Source: Robertmurraya kyonggiensis (GTDB lineage: Bacteria; Bacillota; Bacilli; Bacillales; Cytobacillaceae). From it: 64,000 bases of DNA. The notes under the pieces were generated by a model. It was not told where the DNA came from, ran no database searches, and saw only the letters and a program-made list of their open reading frames with translations. Position 1 is the first letter of the stretch. Each line of letters begins with the position of its first letter. The DNA lies in the NCBI RefSeq assembly GCF_005116465.1, contig NZ_SWBM01000001.1:1178001-1242000 (forward strand), read 5' to 3'. Shown here one piece after another: positions 54,109 through 63,949 of this stretch. The position numbers were made by a program, and so were the translations under genes.

Positions 54109-55074
54109 ATGAACCAAGCTCTCTTAGAAGAATTGATGAAATTAACAGAAGAAGAACAAGAAATACTTAGCCTAAGAAAAGAAGTAAAAAAAGAGTTGTA
54201 TACAAGTCAGACTGCTTTTGTGATTGAGAGTGAAAAATTCTTAAGCAAAGACAAAATGATTGAGCTCAGGAAGCATACAAGATTCATCAATTTTCCCATG
54301 CATCGCCATGACTATATTGAAATCAATTATGTATTCCACGGCAAGCTGAAACAAAAGGTCGGGAACGAACGAATCTGTTTAAAACAGGGCGAGTTGCTCT
54401 TTCTAAATCAACATATTTATCATGAAATTGAGGCAAGCTCTGAGGAAGACATCATCATTAATTTTATTGTTCAGCCCAAGTTCTTTGAATTTATCTTTTC
54501 GTACCTTTCTACTGATAATATCGTCAGCAATTTCTTAATCAATAGCCTCTACGATCATACCCAAAATGGACAATATCTTTATTTTAAAATTTCCGAAGTC
54601 AATGAAATTCAAGAGATTATACAGAAAATGATCGAGGAAATCATGAATCCCTCCTTGTTGTCTGATTCAACGATTAAGCTTTACGCTGGATTACTCATGA
54701 TTGAACTCATTAAGAACTCGAACTTATTGGAGCAAAATAACGAGAATTCGAATCAACACTTTATTGTCGTTGAAACAATGAAATATGTGGATGAGCATTA
54801 CCAGAATGCTACTTTATATGAACTTTCTAAGATGCTACATTTACCTCACTACACATTAAGTAAACAAATCAAAAATGCAACGAATTTCACATTTAAAGAA
54901 TTGCTTCAAGAAAAACGATTGAACAAAGCAAGACATTTATTAATGGAATCGGAAATTCCGATAATGGAAATAGTTGAAACGGTTGGCTATGACAATATCA
55001 GCTATTTTTATCGCATTTTTAAAAGTAAATTTGGATTAACACCGAAAAAATTAAGGGAGCAGATTGTAATTTAA
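54109..55074 (+). CDS. AraC family transcriptional regulator
   Basis: A 321-residue regulator with a cupin-type sensor (FPMHRHDYIEINYVFHGKL) and a C-terminal pair of helix-turn-helix motifs (LYELSKMLHLPHYTLSKQIK and IPIMEIVETVGYDNISYFYR, then KSKFGLTPKKLR). It is placed between rhaEW and rhaB, so it probably activates rhamnose genes in response to rhamnose, like RhaS/RhaR of enterics, but in Bacillus other roles are possible. The GTG at 54097 is an alternative start. Confidence 0.85.
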   Translation: MNQALLEELMKLTEEEQEILSLRKEVKKELYTSQTAFVIESEKFLSKDKMIELRKHTRFINFPMHRHDYIEINYVFHGKLKQKVGNERICLKQGELLFLNQHIYHEIEASSEEDIIINFIVQPKFFEFIFSYLSTDNIVSNFLINSLYDHTQNGQYLYFKISEVNEIQEIIQKMIEEIMNPSLLSDSTIKLYAGLLMIELIKNSNLLEQNNENSNQHFIVVETMKYVDEHYQNATLYELSKMLHLPHYTLSKQIKNATNFTFKELLQEKRLNKARHLLMESEIPIMEIVETVGYDNISYFYRIFKSKFGLTPKKLREQIVI

Positions 55075-55168
55075 CGATTACATTTGCTTCCTTTTTGTGC
55101 AAATAAGGACAAAATTTAGTTGAATGAGGTCATAGGATTTTTTTAGAGATTTAGTAAGATAGATCTAT

Positions 55169-55182
55169 AGTAAGCGTTTACA
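55169..55182. promoter_or_regulatory. cre box (CcpA site) upstream of rhaB
   Basis: AGTAAGCGTTTACA matches the catabolite-response consensus TGWAANCGNTNWCA at 13 of 14 positions. It lies 20-35 bases before the rhaB start, a position that suits repression by CcpA during growth on glucose. Confidence 0.75.
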
Positions 55183-55202
55183 ACGAGTGAGAGGTGTCGT
55201 AC

Positions 55203-56621
55203 TTGGCAAGCTATAGTGTTGCGGTAGATATTGGTGCTTCAAGTGGAAGATTAATTATGGGTAATCTTGAAAACGGACTATTGAAACTGAGAGAAATCCA
55301 TCGTTTTGAAAACGAAATCATTCAAAAAGATAACCATTTTTGCTGGGATGTTGATTTACTTTTTCAAGAAATCATCATCGGCTTAAAAAAATGTATGAAA
55401 ATGAGGATTCAGCCTGTAAGCATTGGGATTGATACATGGGCAGTTGATTTTGTTCTTTTGGATGATAAAAATCACCGTATCACGGAAGCCGTTTCCTATC
55501 GAGATCCACGGACAGATGGAATGATGGAAGAGGTCTTCAAACTAATTCCAAAAGAGGAGCTTTACTTAGAAACAGGGATTCAGTTTCAAAAGTTTAACAC
55601 GATTTATCAGCTGTATTCTTTAAAAAAGAATCATCCTGAAATACTAGATAAAGCCAGTTCATTCTTAATGATTCCCGATTATTTGAATTTCTTGTTAAGC
55701 GGAAGAAAGACAAATGAATACACAAATGCATCCTCAACACAGCTGGTGAATGCTTTTACAAAAGAATGGGATAATATCTTACTGGATACACTCGGTATCA
55801 AAAAATCAATCTTCCAGTCAATACAGCGCCCGAAGAGTGTGATTGGAACATTGAGAGATGAGCTGGTTGCTGAACTTGGCTTTGATATGAAGGTAATCCT
55901 TCCAGCCACCCATGATACGGCTTCAGCTGTCATCTCAGTTCCAGAGCAAGATGATTCCATCTATATAAGTTCTGGCACGTGGTCCTTAATGGGAGTAGAA
56001 AATAGGTTCCCAATCTGTGTCCCAAAAGCACTAGAATACAATTTTACCAATGAGGGCGGGATCGATTATCGCTTCCGTTTTCTAAAGAATATTATGGGCC
56101 TTTGGATAATCCAAGAGGTTAAGCGAAATTATGAGGATGAATATACCTTTGCCGATTTGGTGCGCCTAGCGAAAGAAGCAAAGGATTTTAGCGCAATCGT
56201 GAACGTCAATGATGACCGATTCTTAAAACCGGACAATATGATAGAGGAAATCAGAAATTATTGTATTGAGACTGAGCAATCGATTCCGAGTACACCAGGT
56301 GAAGTAGCTAAATGTGTGTATGATAGTTTGGCAGATAGCTATTTTCAAACCGTTAAGGAAATCGAAGAAATTTTTGAAAAAACTTTTTCTAAGATCAATG
56401 TCATAGGTGGCGGATGTCAAAATGAAATGCTTAATCAGCAAATTGCCGAGGTCACAGGCAAAGAAGTTGTTGCTGGACCTATTGAGGCTACAGCGATTGG
56501 TAACGTGGTGGCACAATTGATGGCCATAGGAGAAATTGCTGATCTTAATGAAGCACGCTCTATTATTAATAAATCCTTCGAGGTAAAAAGATACATATCG
56601 ACTCAAGGTTCAAGAAATTAG
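55203..56621 (+). CDS. rhaB: Rhamnulokinase
   Basis: A 472-residue FGGY-family sugar kinase that phosphorylates L-rhamnulose at C1. [15 protein letters not shown] is the first phosphate loop, [15 protein letters not shown] the Asp-containing core, [11 protein letters not shown] and [11 protein letters not shown] the second half, and [13 protein letters not shown] the adenosine loop. GAGAGGTG fixes the TTG at 55203; a GTG at 55194 lies within that site. RhaA follows after 17 bases. Confidence 0.93.
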   Translation: MASYSVAVDIGASSGRLIMGNLENGLLKLREIHRFENEIIQKDNHFCWDVDLLFQEIIIGLKKCMKMRIQPVSIGIDTWAVDFVLLDDKNHRITEAVSYRDPRTDGMMEEVFKLIPKEELYLETGIQFQKFNTIYQLYSLKKNHPEILDKASSFLMIPDYLNFLLSGRKTNEYTNASSTQLVNAFTKEWDNILLDTLGIKKSIFQSIQRPKSVIGTLRDELVAELGFDMKVILPATHDTASAVISVPEQDDSIYISSGTWSLMGVENRFPICVPKALEYNFTNEGGIDYRFRFLKNIMGLWIIQEVKRNYEDEYTFADLVRLAKEAKDFSAIVNVNDDRFLKPDNMIEEIRNYCIETEQSIPSTPGEVAKCVYDSLADSYFQTVKEIEEIFEKTFSKINVIGGGCQNEMLNQQIAEVTGKEVVAGPIEATAIGNVVAQLMAIGEIADLNEARSIINKSFEVKRYISTQGSRN

Positions 56622-56638
56622 TAGAAAGGAAGAATAGG

Positions 56639-57892
56639 ATGACTATACTTGAAAATTATGAACTTGCAAAACAAGCTTATAATAAATGGGGTGTTGATGT
56701 AGATGAAGCAATCAATACGTTGAAAAAGGTTGCCATCTCCATACATTGCTGGCAGGGAGATGACATCAACGGATTTGAAGTAAATCCAAGTGAGTTATCT
56801 GGAGGAATTGATGTAACAGGGAATTATCCAGGCAAAGCCACAAGTCCAAAAGAATTACGACAGGATTTAGAAAAGGCATTGTCGCTCATTCCTGGAAAGC
56901 ATCGAGTTAACCTCCATTCTATTTATGCAGAAACAGACGGAGTAGTAGTCGACAGGGATCAACTTCTTCCAAAGCATTTCGAAAACTGGGTAGAGTGGGC
57001 AAAGAAACAAGGCATAGGATTAGATTTCAATCCAACCTTATTCTCACATCCAAAAGCAGAGGAAGGTCTTACCCTTTCTCATCCGAATCGAGAAATCCGT
57101 CAATTCTGGATCAATCATTGCATCGCTTGTAGAAAAATCGGGGAGTATTTTGGCAAAGAGCTTAGCACCCCAGCCTTAACAAATATATGGATTCCGGATG
57201 GCTACAAAGATATTCCGAGTGACCGCTTAACCCCTAGAGTGAGATTGAAAGATTCTTTAGATCAGATCTTCGCTGATGCAGTGGATGAAAAGTATAATTT
57301 AGACGCTGTCGAGAGTAAGGTTTTTGGAATTGGTTCAGAATCGTATGTGGTAGGCTCTCATGAATTCTATATTGGCTATGCTCTGAAAAATAATAAGCTT
57401 TGCCTACTAGATACTGGTCATTATCATCCAACAGAAACCGTCTCAAACAAAATCTCATCTCTACTTCTTTATAGTGAAAAGATAGCTTTGCATGTGTCTA
57501 GACCTGTTCGCTGGGACAGTGATCATGTTGTTATTCTAGATGATGAGCTTCGCGAAATTGCACTTGAGATTGTTCGAAATGAAGCCTTAAACCGGGTCAT
57601 TATTGGACTCGATTTCTTTGACGCAAGCATTAATCGAGTTGCAGCTTGGATCATCGGCACACGAAATATGCTCAAAGCCTTACTCTACGCATTATTAACA
57701 CCAAATGATTATCTAAGACAGCTTCAAGAGGATGGAAATTTCACGGAAAGATTAGCACTTTACGAAGAGTTCAAAACTTATCCGTTTGGAGCCGTATGGG
57801 ATTACTACTGTGAGCAAATGGGCGTTCCAATCAAAGAAAATTGGCTCGAAGAAATCAAACTATATGAAAAAGAAGTTTTGTTAAAGCGCTAA
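56639..57892 (+). CDS. rhaA: L-rhamnose isomerase
   Basis: A 417-residue enzyme converting L-rhamnose to L-rhamnulose. [14 protein letters not shown] is the characteristic opening. [28 protein letters not shown] and [11 protein letters not shown] carry the metal and substrate residues of the TIM barrel, and [11 protein letters not shown] is also conserved. Length is normal for the family. It is co-transcribed with rhaB and rhaM. Confidence 0.96.
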   Translation: MTILENYELAKQAYNKWGVDVDEAINTLKKVAISIHCWQGDDINGFEVNPSELSGGIDVTGNYPGKATSPKELRQDLEKALSLIPGKHRVNLHSIYAETDGVVVDRDQLLPKHFENWVEWAKKQGIGLDFNPTLFSHPKAEEGLTLSHPNREIRQFWINHCIACRKIGEYFGKELSTPALTNIWIPDGYKDIPSDRLTPRVRLKDSLDQIFADAVDEKYNLDAVESKVFGIGSESYVVGSHEFYIGYALKNNKLCLLDTGHYHPTETVSNKISSLLLYSEKIALHVSRPVRWDSDHVVILDDELREIALEIVRNEALNRVIIGLDFFDASINRVAAWIIGTRNMLKALLYALLTPNDYLRQLQEDGNFTERLALYEEFKTYPFGAVWDYYCEQMGVPIKENWLEEIKLYEKEVLLKR

Positions 57893-57910
57893 GTGAAAGG
57901 AGAAATTCAG

Positions 57911-58225
57911 ATGATTCGAAAAGCATTTATTATGACAGTGTATCCTGATATGCATGAAGAATACGAGAGACGTCATCGTGAAATCTGGCCGGAGATGATC
58001 GAAGAATTACGAAATCATGGAGCAAAAAATTATTCCATTTTTTTAGATAAAGAGACCAACCAACTATTTGGTTATCTAGAGATTGACGATGAAGAAAAAT
58101 GGAAGCAAATGCCTTTAACCGAAACCAATCAAAAATGGTGGAGGTACATGGAGCCTGTTATGATAACAAATCCTGACGCTAGTCCAGTTACGAGAGAATT
58201 AAGTGAAGTATTCCATATGGATTAA
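57911..58225 (+). CDS. rhaM: L-rhamnose mutarotase
   Basis: A 104-residue dimeric alpha-beta protein that interconverts the anomers of L-rhamnose. EYERRHREIWPEMIEELRNHG contains the catalytic His, and NQKWWRYMEPVM is the conserved Trp pair. AAAGGAG at about 57896 fixes the ATG at 57911 and gives the usual family length; the frame is open from 57893. It directly follows rhaA. Confidence 0.95.
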   Translation: MIRKAFIMTVYPDMHEEYERRHREIWPEMIEELRNHGAKNYSIFLDKETNQLFGYLEIDDEEKWKQMPLTETNQKWWRYMEPVMITNPDASPVTRELSEVFHMD

Positions 58226-58250
58226 CTAAAAATAAAAAGTGAGGATATAC

Positions 58251-58310
58251 TTTTGTTTATGTGCAAATATGTTATAATTTAACAAATAAATAAACACAAA
58301 CAAACATAAA
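58251..58310 (+). promoter_or_regulatory. Promoter and possible operator of the DeoR regulator gene
   Basis: TTTTGT (58251-58256) and TATAAT (58273-58278) are 16 bases apart. TTTGTTTATGTG overlaps the -35 and CACAAACAAACATAAA follows the -10, related inverted sequences. DeoR-type repressors often use such TGTTT/AAACA repeats, so autoregulation is inferred. Confidence 0.5.
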
Positions 58311-58335
58311 TAAAAGTGAAGAGGGGTTATTGATT

Positions 58336-59097
58336 TTGCTTGTTGCCGAACGTCACCGGAGGATTGTGGAGTTAGTAAATGAAAGATCAAGTATAAGAGT
58401 TACCGAGTTAAGTGATATTTTTGGAGTGACAGAAGAAACGATAAGACGAGATCTTGAAAAGCTTGAAAAAGAGCATTTCTTGATGAGAACTCATGGTGGC
58501 GCTGTTAGTTTAGCGGAAGACCATGAAGAAACTTCTTATATCGAAAGAGAAATTACCAATTCAAATGAAAAGAGAGCTATTGCATTAGAAGCACTTCATT
58601 ACATAGAACCAGGAGACCAAATTGTATTGGATGCTAGCACCACTGCTTGGTATATGGCAAAGGAATTGCCAGACATGCCCTTAACTGTACTAACGAATTC
58701 GATCAAGGTTGCCATCGAACTCAGTAAAAAGGGACAAATAAGGGTCATTTCAACGGGAGGTTCTTTGTTATCACAATCCCTTTCATACGTTGGACCTCTC
58801 GCAGAACGATCTTTAAGTATGTATCACGTGAATAAAGCTTTTTTGTCTTGTAACGGGATTCATTTAGAAAGTGGACTAAGCGATCTAAACGAAATGCAAG
58901 CTCTAGTGAAAAAGAAAATGATCGATATTGCTGACGAAACTGTTTTGGTGGCCGATTCAAGTAAGTTTGGAGTGCGCTCCTTTTCTCAGATTAGTTCTTT
59001 ATCAAGCGTTGATTATATTATTACCGATACCCGAGTAGATGAAAATATTAAAAAAGCATTAAAAGAAAAATCAATAAAGATGACTATTGCAAAATAG
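58336..59097 (+). CDS. rhaR: DeoR family transcriptional regulator
   Basis: A 253-residue repressor. RHRRIVELVNERSSIRVTELSDIFGVTEETIRRDLEKLE (split: ELSDIFGVTEETIRRDLEKL is the recognition part) is the N-terminal helix-turn-helix, and the rest is the DeoR effector domain with VLDASTTAWYMA, STGGSLL and VLVADSSKFG. It probably responds to rhamnulose-1-phosphate like B. subtilis RhaR. TTG at 58336 is preferred (GAGGGG, nine bases); TTG at 58330 is the longest frame. It lies between rhaM and the importer. Confidence 0.87.
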   Translation: MLVAERHRRIVELVNERSSIRVTELSDIFGVTEETIRRDLEKLEKEHFLMRTHGGAVSLAEDHEETSYIEREITNSNEKRAIALEALHYIEPGDQIVLDASTTAWYMAKELPDMPLTVLTNSIKVAIELSKKGQIRVISTGGSLLSQSLSYVGPLAERSLSMYHVNKAFLSCNGIHLESGLSDLNEMQALVKKKMIDIADETVLVADSSKFGVRSFSQISSLSSVDYIITDTRVDENIKKALKEKSIKMTIAK

Positions 59098-59100
59098 CAA

Positions 59101-59123
59101 GTTACCTCCACATCGGAGGTAAC
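59101..59123 (+). terminator. Terminator after the DeoR regulator gene
   Basis: GTTACCTCC (59101-59109) and GGAGGTAAC (59115-59123) are exact reverse complements with a five-base loop. The T-run after it is weak. Confidence 0.6.
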
Positions 59124-59137
59124 TATTAGACACGATA

Positions 59138-59151
59138 TGTAAGCGATTGCT
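59138..59151. promoter_or_regulatory. cre-like box upstream of the sugar importer
   Basis: TGTAAGCGATTGCT fits the cre consensus at 12 of 14 positions and has a symmetrical AAGC/GCTT core. It is 46 bases before the importer start, so the ABC genes are probably under CcpA control too. Confidence 0.6.
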
Positions 59152-59196
59152 TAATCTTTATTGTTAACGTCAATTGCACAGGTTAGGAGGGATTAC

Positions 59197-60711
59197 ATGT
59201 CCGAAGAATATGTACTGGAGCTTAAAGGCATTACTAAGGAATTTCCTGGTGTAAAGGCTCTTGATAATGTTCATTTCAGGCTAAAAAAGGGAGAAATTCA
59301 TGCCCTAATGGGAGAAAATGGTGCTGGAAAATCAACTTTTATCAAGGTGATTACAGGGGTTCATCCTCCGAATGCTGGAGAATTGTTCCTTAATGGAAAG
59401 AATGTCCAATTTACAAGCCCTCTTGATGCACAGAAAAATGGAATTGCAGCCATCTATCAACATGTCACCAATTACCCTGATTTAAGTGTAACTGAAAATA
59501 TCTTCATGGGACATGAAAAGGTGCATAAAGGGACCAAACGGTTGCTTTGGAAGGAAATGCACGCTGAAGCTAGAGCCATATTGCAGGATTTAGGCTCATC
59601 GATAGATCCGAAGGAAGAAATGGGATCACTCAGTGTAGCCCAACAGCAAATTGTGGAAATCGCCAAAGCCATTTCAACCAATGCAAAAATCATCATTATG
59701 GACGAACCGACTGCAGCCTTAACTGCTAGAGAAAGTGAAGAACTCTATAAGATTACTGAACGCTTACGAGACCAAGGAGCTTCTATAATTTTTATCTCAC
59801 ACCGCTTTGAAGATATGTATCGATTAGCAAGCCAAGTGACAGTGTTTCGAGATTCAAAGTATATTGGCACGTGGGGCGTAAATGATATTTCACATGAACA
59901 ATTGATTGTGGCTATGGTCGGACGAGAAATTACGCAAGTTTTTCCGACTAAGACGAACAAAAAGGGTGAGAAGATTCTTGAAGTAAAAGAGTTGGGCAAA
60001 ATCGGCTACTATGCGGATATTTCTTTTACCCTACATAAGGGAGAAATTCTTGGTTTAACAGGATTAGTAGGTGCGGGAAGGACAGAAGTTTGTCAATCTC
60101 TATTCGGCATTACTACCTATGATCGAGGAGAAGTATTCTTAAAAGGGAAAAAGGTTAAAATTAGAGATCCAAAAGAGTCTATGAATCTAGGAATTAGATA
60201 TCTCCCTGAAGATCGACAATTACAAGGATTAGTACTCGATTGGAGTATTGGAAGAAATATTGCATTGCCAGCCCTAAAGGAATTATCACGAAAAGGGTGG
60301 CTTAGTGAGAAGAAAGAAGCCTCTTTAGCGAAAAGATTAGCTGAAAAAGTAAATGTCAAAGCCAACAGTATTTTTGACTTAGTAAGCTCCCTATCTGGTG
60401 GGAATCAGCAAAAAGTATCCGTGGCCAAATTATTAACGGCAGATCTCGATATTATTATTCTCGATGAACCAACAAAAGGGGTAGATGTTGGAGCAAAATC
60501 AGCGATATATGAAATTATTCATGATCTAGCAGTTCAGGGCTACAGTATTATCATGATCTCATCGGAGATGCCGGAAATATTGGGAATGAGTGACCGAATC
60601 GTCGTTATGCGTGAAGGAAGAATTACGAAGATTATTGAACAAAAAGATGCTACACAAGAGGGAATCCTAGAAGCAGCCATGAGTGAATCGAAGAAAGTGG
60701 AAATAGGTTAA
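59197..60711 (+). CDS. Sugar ABC importer ATPase (RbsA-like, two ATPase domains), rhamnose-type
   Basis: A 504-residue protein of two ATPase domains in tandem, as in RbsA/RhaT. The first has Walker A GENGAGKST, the signature LSVAQQQIVEIAKA and IIIMDEPTAAL. The second has GLVGAGRTE, LSGGNQQKVSVAKL and IIILDEPTKGVDVG; its degenerate Walker A is usual in this family. AGGAGGG fixes the ATG at 59197. The transported sugar is inferred from the rhamnose context. Confidence 0.9.
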   Translation: MSEEYVLELKGITKEFPGVKALDNVHFRLKKGEIHALMGENGAGKSTFIKVITGVHPPNAGELFLNGKNVQFTSPLDAQKNGIAAIYQHVTNYPDLSVTENIFMGHEKVHKGTKRLLWKEMHAEARAILQDLGSSIDPKEEMGSLSVAQQQIVEIAKAISTNAKIIIMDEPTAALTARESEELYKITERLRDQGASIIFISHRFEDMYRLASQVTVFRDSKYIGTWGVNDISHEQLIVAMVGREITQVFPTKTNKKGEKILEVKELGKIGYYADISFTLHKGEILGLTGLVGAGRTEVCQSLFGITTYDRGEVFLKGKKVKIRDPKESMNLGIRYLPEDRQLQGLVLDWSIGRNIALPALKELSRKGWLSEKKEASLAKRLAEKVNVKANSIFDLVSSLSGGNQQKVSVAKLLTADLDIIILDEPTKGVDVGAKSAIYEIIHDLAVQGYSIIMISSEMPEILGMSDRIVVMREGRITKIIEQKDATQEGILEAAMSESKKVEIG

Positions 60712-60759
60712 CTACGGGAATTATTTTTGCAAAATTCTAACATAAGTGAGGTGAAAGGC

Positions 60760-61797
60760 ATGCCAGAAAATATCATACCTAACGCGACGCAGGTGGATGC
60801 TCAAATAGTTAAGACCTCCAAATTAGCTAGTCTCTATAAATTTAGAGAGCTTGGATTGCTAGCATTTATCATCATTCTGGCTATTGCTGTCCAGCTCAGA
60901 AACTCAAGCTTTTTGAGTGGGGAAAACATCAACGACATGATTACGAATACAGCCATTCTTAGTATTTTAGCTCTAGGAATGATGATTGTCCTGATCACAA
61001 GAGGAATTGATTTATCGATCGCTTCCGTCATTGCTCTTTCAGGGATGATTACAGCCCAAATCGTTAGCGCGAACCAAAACCTCAACCCTATCTTAGTCAT
61101 ATTACTAGGAATTGTTATTGGAATGGTCGCCGGTTTTATTAATGGATTCCTAGTCTCCAAGGTCGGTCTATTACCGATCATTGCAACTCTTGCTACGATG
61201 AATATTTTTCGAGGGATTACTTACAAAATTAGCGGTGGAGAGTGGGTTAGCTCCTATCAAATGCCGGAAAGCTTTGTCTCGATTGCTACAGGTAAAACAT
61301 TTGGAATCAATAATTTAATTGTTATTGCCATTGTCATTTATCTTATATTCTTCTATTTTATCAATCATACACGCACAGGAAGACAAATATATGCTGTGGG
61401 AAGTAACCCTGAATCAGCAAGAGTCAGTGGGATAAAAGAAAATAGAATTCTTATGCTCGTCTACACCATCATGGGCGGACTTGCTGGATTGTCCGGCGTC
61501 TTATGGGTCTCAAAATTCGCGTCCGCTCAAGGGGATACAGCTTCCGGTTATGAAATGACTGTCATTGCCGCCTGTATACTAGGTGGTGTGAGTATTGCAG
61601 GAGGAGCAGGAAAAATCTCAGGTGTCATCTTAGGTGCGATTCTCATCGGAATACTCAATAACGCCCTCCCGTTATTGAACGTTTCTCCTTTCTGGCAAAA
61701 CGCCATTCAAGGGGCTATTATCCTCTTTGCCGTCATCATGAATACTCTCGTTAAAAGAGGGGTCGACCGCAATAACCTTATGAGGAGGAAGATATAA
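60760..61797 (+). CDS. Sugar ABC importer permease 1 (rhamnose-type)
   Basis: A 345-residue RbsC-like permease with about eight to ten membrane helices. LITRGIDLSIASVIALSGM and GGAGKISGVILGAILIGILNN are the typical family segments. GAGGTG before the ATG at 60760 decides the start; the frame opens at 60727. It is followed three bases later by a second permease, so the channel is a heterodimer. Confidence 0.9.
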   Translation: MPENIIPNATQVDAQIVKTSKLASLYKFRELGLLAFIIILAIAVQLRNSSFLSGENINDMITNTAILSILALGMMIVLITRGIDLSIASVIALSGMITAQIVSANQNLNPILVILLGIVIGMVAGFINGFLVSKVGLLPIIATLATMNIFRGITYKISGGEWVSSYQMPESFVSIATGKTFGINNLIVIAIVIYLIFFYFINHTRTGRQIYAVGSNPESARVSGIKENRILMLVYTIMGGLAGLSGVLWVSKFASAQGDTASGYEMTVIAACILGGVSIAGGAGKISGVILGAILIGILNNALPLLNVSPFWQNAIQGAIILFAVIMNTLVKRGVDRNNLMRRKI

Positions 61798-61800
61798 GTC

Positions 61801-62823
61801 ATGGAACACAAAACAGAACTTGATAATCAAGGTTATATTCAACGCTCCCTTCTTGATAAAAAAGAATTTACTTTTAAAGGCTTCTTTCTCCAATGGGAAT
61901 GGATGCTGGTTATTATTCTTATTGCGGTTATGATCATCAATGCAACTCTATCACCATATTTCTTAAACTATCCCAGTTTACGAGATGGAACCATGACCTT
62001 TTTAGATAAGGCATTTATTGTTTTTCCAATGGCAATGATCATGATTCTCCGTGATATTGATATATCTGTGGGCTCAACAGTAGCTTTATCGTCCGTGGTG
62101 ATGGCAACCATGTACAATAGTCTTGGTGTTCCAATGGAACTGGCCGTCGTGATATGTCTTGTAGTTGGGGCATTATGTGGACTCATAAATGGATTGTTAA
62201 TCATCAAGTTTAAAGAATTATCAGCAGTTATTATCACGCTTGGAACAATGATTTTATATCGAGGAATCGCTTATGTCATCTTAGAAGATCAGGCATCTGG
62301 TAATTTTCCAGAATGGTTTGGTTTCTTCGGATGGGGATATGTCTATGGTACTCCATTTGTTCTAATCCTATTTATCTGTGTAGCAATTGTATTTGGAGTT
62401 ATTCTCCACAAATCTACTTTTGGTCGAGAAATTTTTGCAATCGGAAAGAACCCAACTGCGAGTCGATTTTCTGGTGTAAAAGTGGATCGGATAAAAGTGA
62501 TTGTTTTTGTCCTTGCTGGTTTAATGGCTGGCGTAACCGCATTGTTTTTAACCTCAAGAATGGGAAGTACAAGACCAAATGTAGCCAATATGTATGAACT
62601 AGATGTGATTGCCATGGCCGCACTTGGAGGAGTTAGTACAGCAGGTGGAAAAGGTAAAATTATTGGCACAGTCATCGCCGTGTTCATTATTGGGTATCTT
62701 CAATACGGTCTCGGTCTCATCAATATTCCTGCACAAACACTGCTCATCGTTGTGGGTGCGTTATTAATTTTTGCAGTGGCACTTCCAAAAGTAAGATTAC
62801 CGAAGATTTTCAGAAAAAAATAA
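61801..62823 (+). CDS. Sugar ABC importer permease 2 (rhamnose-type)
   Basis: A 340-residue permease homologous to the preceding one. IMILRDIDISVGSTVALSSV and GGVSTAGGKGKIIGTVIAVF are the matching family segments. It has a longer N-terminal cytoplasmic tail. It completes the membrane part of the importer. Confidence 0.9.
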   Translation: MEHKTELDNQGYIQRSLLDKKEFTFKGFFLQWEWMLVIILIAVMIINATLSPYFLNYPSLRDGTMTFLDKAFIVFPMAMIMILRDIDISVGSTVALSSVVMATMYNSLGVPMELAVVICLVVGALCGLINGLLIIKFKELSAVIITLGTMILYRGIAYVILEDQASGNFPEWFGFFGWGYVYGTPFVLILFICVAIVFGVILHKSTFGREIFAIGKNPTASRFSGVKVDRIKVIVFVLAGLMAGVTALFLTSRMGSTRPNVANMYELDVIAMAALGGVSTAGGKGKIIGTVIAVFIIGYLQYGLGLINIPAQTLLIVVGALLIFAVALPKVRLPKIFRKK

Positions 62824-62890
62824 CCAAGGTATATCCAGTTTTTCAAAAACTGATATGCATATAAAACGAAATTGAAAAGGGGAGAAAGAA

Positions 62891-63949
62891 ATGAAGAAGT
62901 ACTTAACGATGTTTCTTTCAATGGTTTTACTTTCAACGATGCTCATAGCCTGTAGCCAAGGGGCTCCAGAAACAAGTGGATCTTCTAGCGAAAATGGGGG
63001 AGACGAGGGAGAATCTGCCTCAAATAAGTATGCATTTGTCTTCAAAAACACCGGAAATCCTTATGGTGAAAAGATGATGGAAGGCTTCCAAGAGGTAATA
63101 GAAGAACTCGGTGGTGAGGTCATTCTACGTTCACCAGATCAACCAACAGCAGAAGGTCAGATTCAAATTATTGAACAGCTTATTACTCAGAAGGTTGCAG
63201 CTATTGCTGTAGCAGGAAATGATCAAGATGCTTTAGAGCCTGTATTAAAGAAAGCAATGGATCAAGGAATTAAAGTACTTTCTGTTGACTCTGCTGTAAA
63301 CGCTAACAGTCGTCTACTTCATGTGAACCAAGCAAACCCTGAACGAATTGGTCGTGTACAAGTAGAGGCTGTTTCCGAAATGATTGGTGGAGTGGGGCAA
63401 ATTGCCATCCTAAGCGCAACTTCACAAGCAACGAACCAAAATTTATGGATTGAATGGATGAAAAAAGAATTAGAAAAACCAGAGTACTCCAAGATAGAAC
63501 TTGTTAAAGTAGCATATGGGGATGACTTACGTGATAAGAGCGTTTCTGAGGCAGAAGCATTATTAAAGTCTTATCCGGATTTGAAAGGCATTATCGCACC
63601 TACTACTGTAGGGATTGCAGCAGCTGGTAAAGTTTTAACTGATAAAGGTTTACAAGGAAAAGTTGCTTTAACTGGCTTAGGTCTACCAAGTGAGATGGCG
63701 AGCTATATTGAAAACGATGTTTCACCATGGATGTACTTATGGAATCCGATTGATGTTGGAAAAGTAACTGGTTATGCAGCAAATGCTTTAGTAGAAGGTA
63801 CTATTACTGGATCGATTGGAGACAAACTTGAAGCAGGCGACCAAGGCACATTAGAAATAGTCGAAGATGGCGATGGTACACAAATCATGCTTGGCGATCC
63901 ATTCAAGTTTGATAAAGATAACATTGCTGAATGGAAAGATGTTTACTAG
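62891..63949 (+). CDS. Sugar ABC importer substrate-binding lipoprotein (rhamnose-type)
   Basis: A 352-residue lipoprotein. The signal peptide ends with the lipobox LIAC, followed by a Ser/Gly/Glu-rich linker. The periplasmic-binding-protein type I fold follows (AFVFKNTGNPYGEKMMEGFQ, AIAVAGNDQDALEPVLKKA, IIAPTTVGIAAAGKVL). In rhamnose importers such as RhaS of Rhizobium this protein captures the sugar. GGGGAGAAAG lies before the ATG. The remaining 51 bases of the window hold no feature. Confidence 0.9.
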   Translation: MKKYLTMFLSMVLLSTMLIACSQGAPETSGSSSENGGDEGESASNKYAFVFKNTGNPYGEKMMEGFQEVIEELGGEVILRSPDQPTAEGQIQIIEQLITQKVAAIAVAGNDQDALEPVLKKAMDQGIKVLSVDSAVNANSRLLHVNQANPERIGRVQVEAVSEMIGGVGQIAILSATSQATNQNLWIEWMKKELEKPEYSKIELVKVAYGDDLRDKSVSEAEALLKSYPDLKGIIAPTTVGIAAAGKVLTDKGLQGKVALTGLGLPSEMASYIENDVSPWMYLWNPIDVGKVTGYAANALVEGTITGSIGDKLEAGDQGTLEIVEDGDGTQIMLGDPFKFDKDNIAEWKDVY

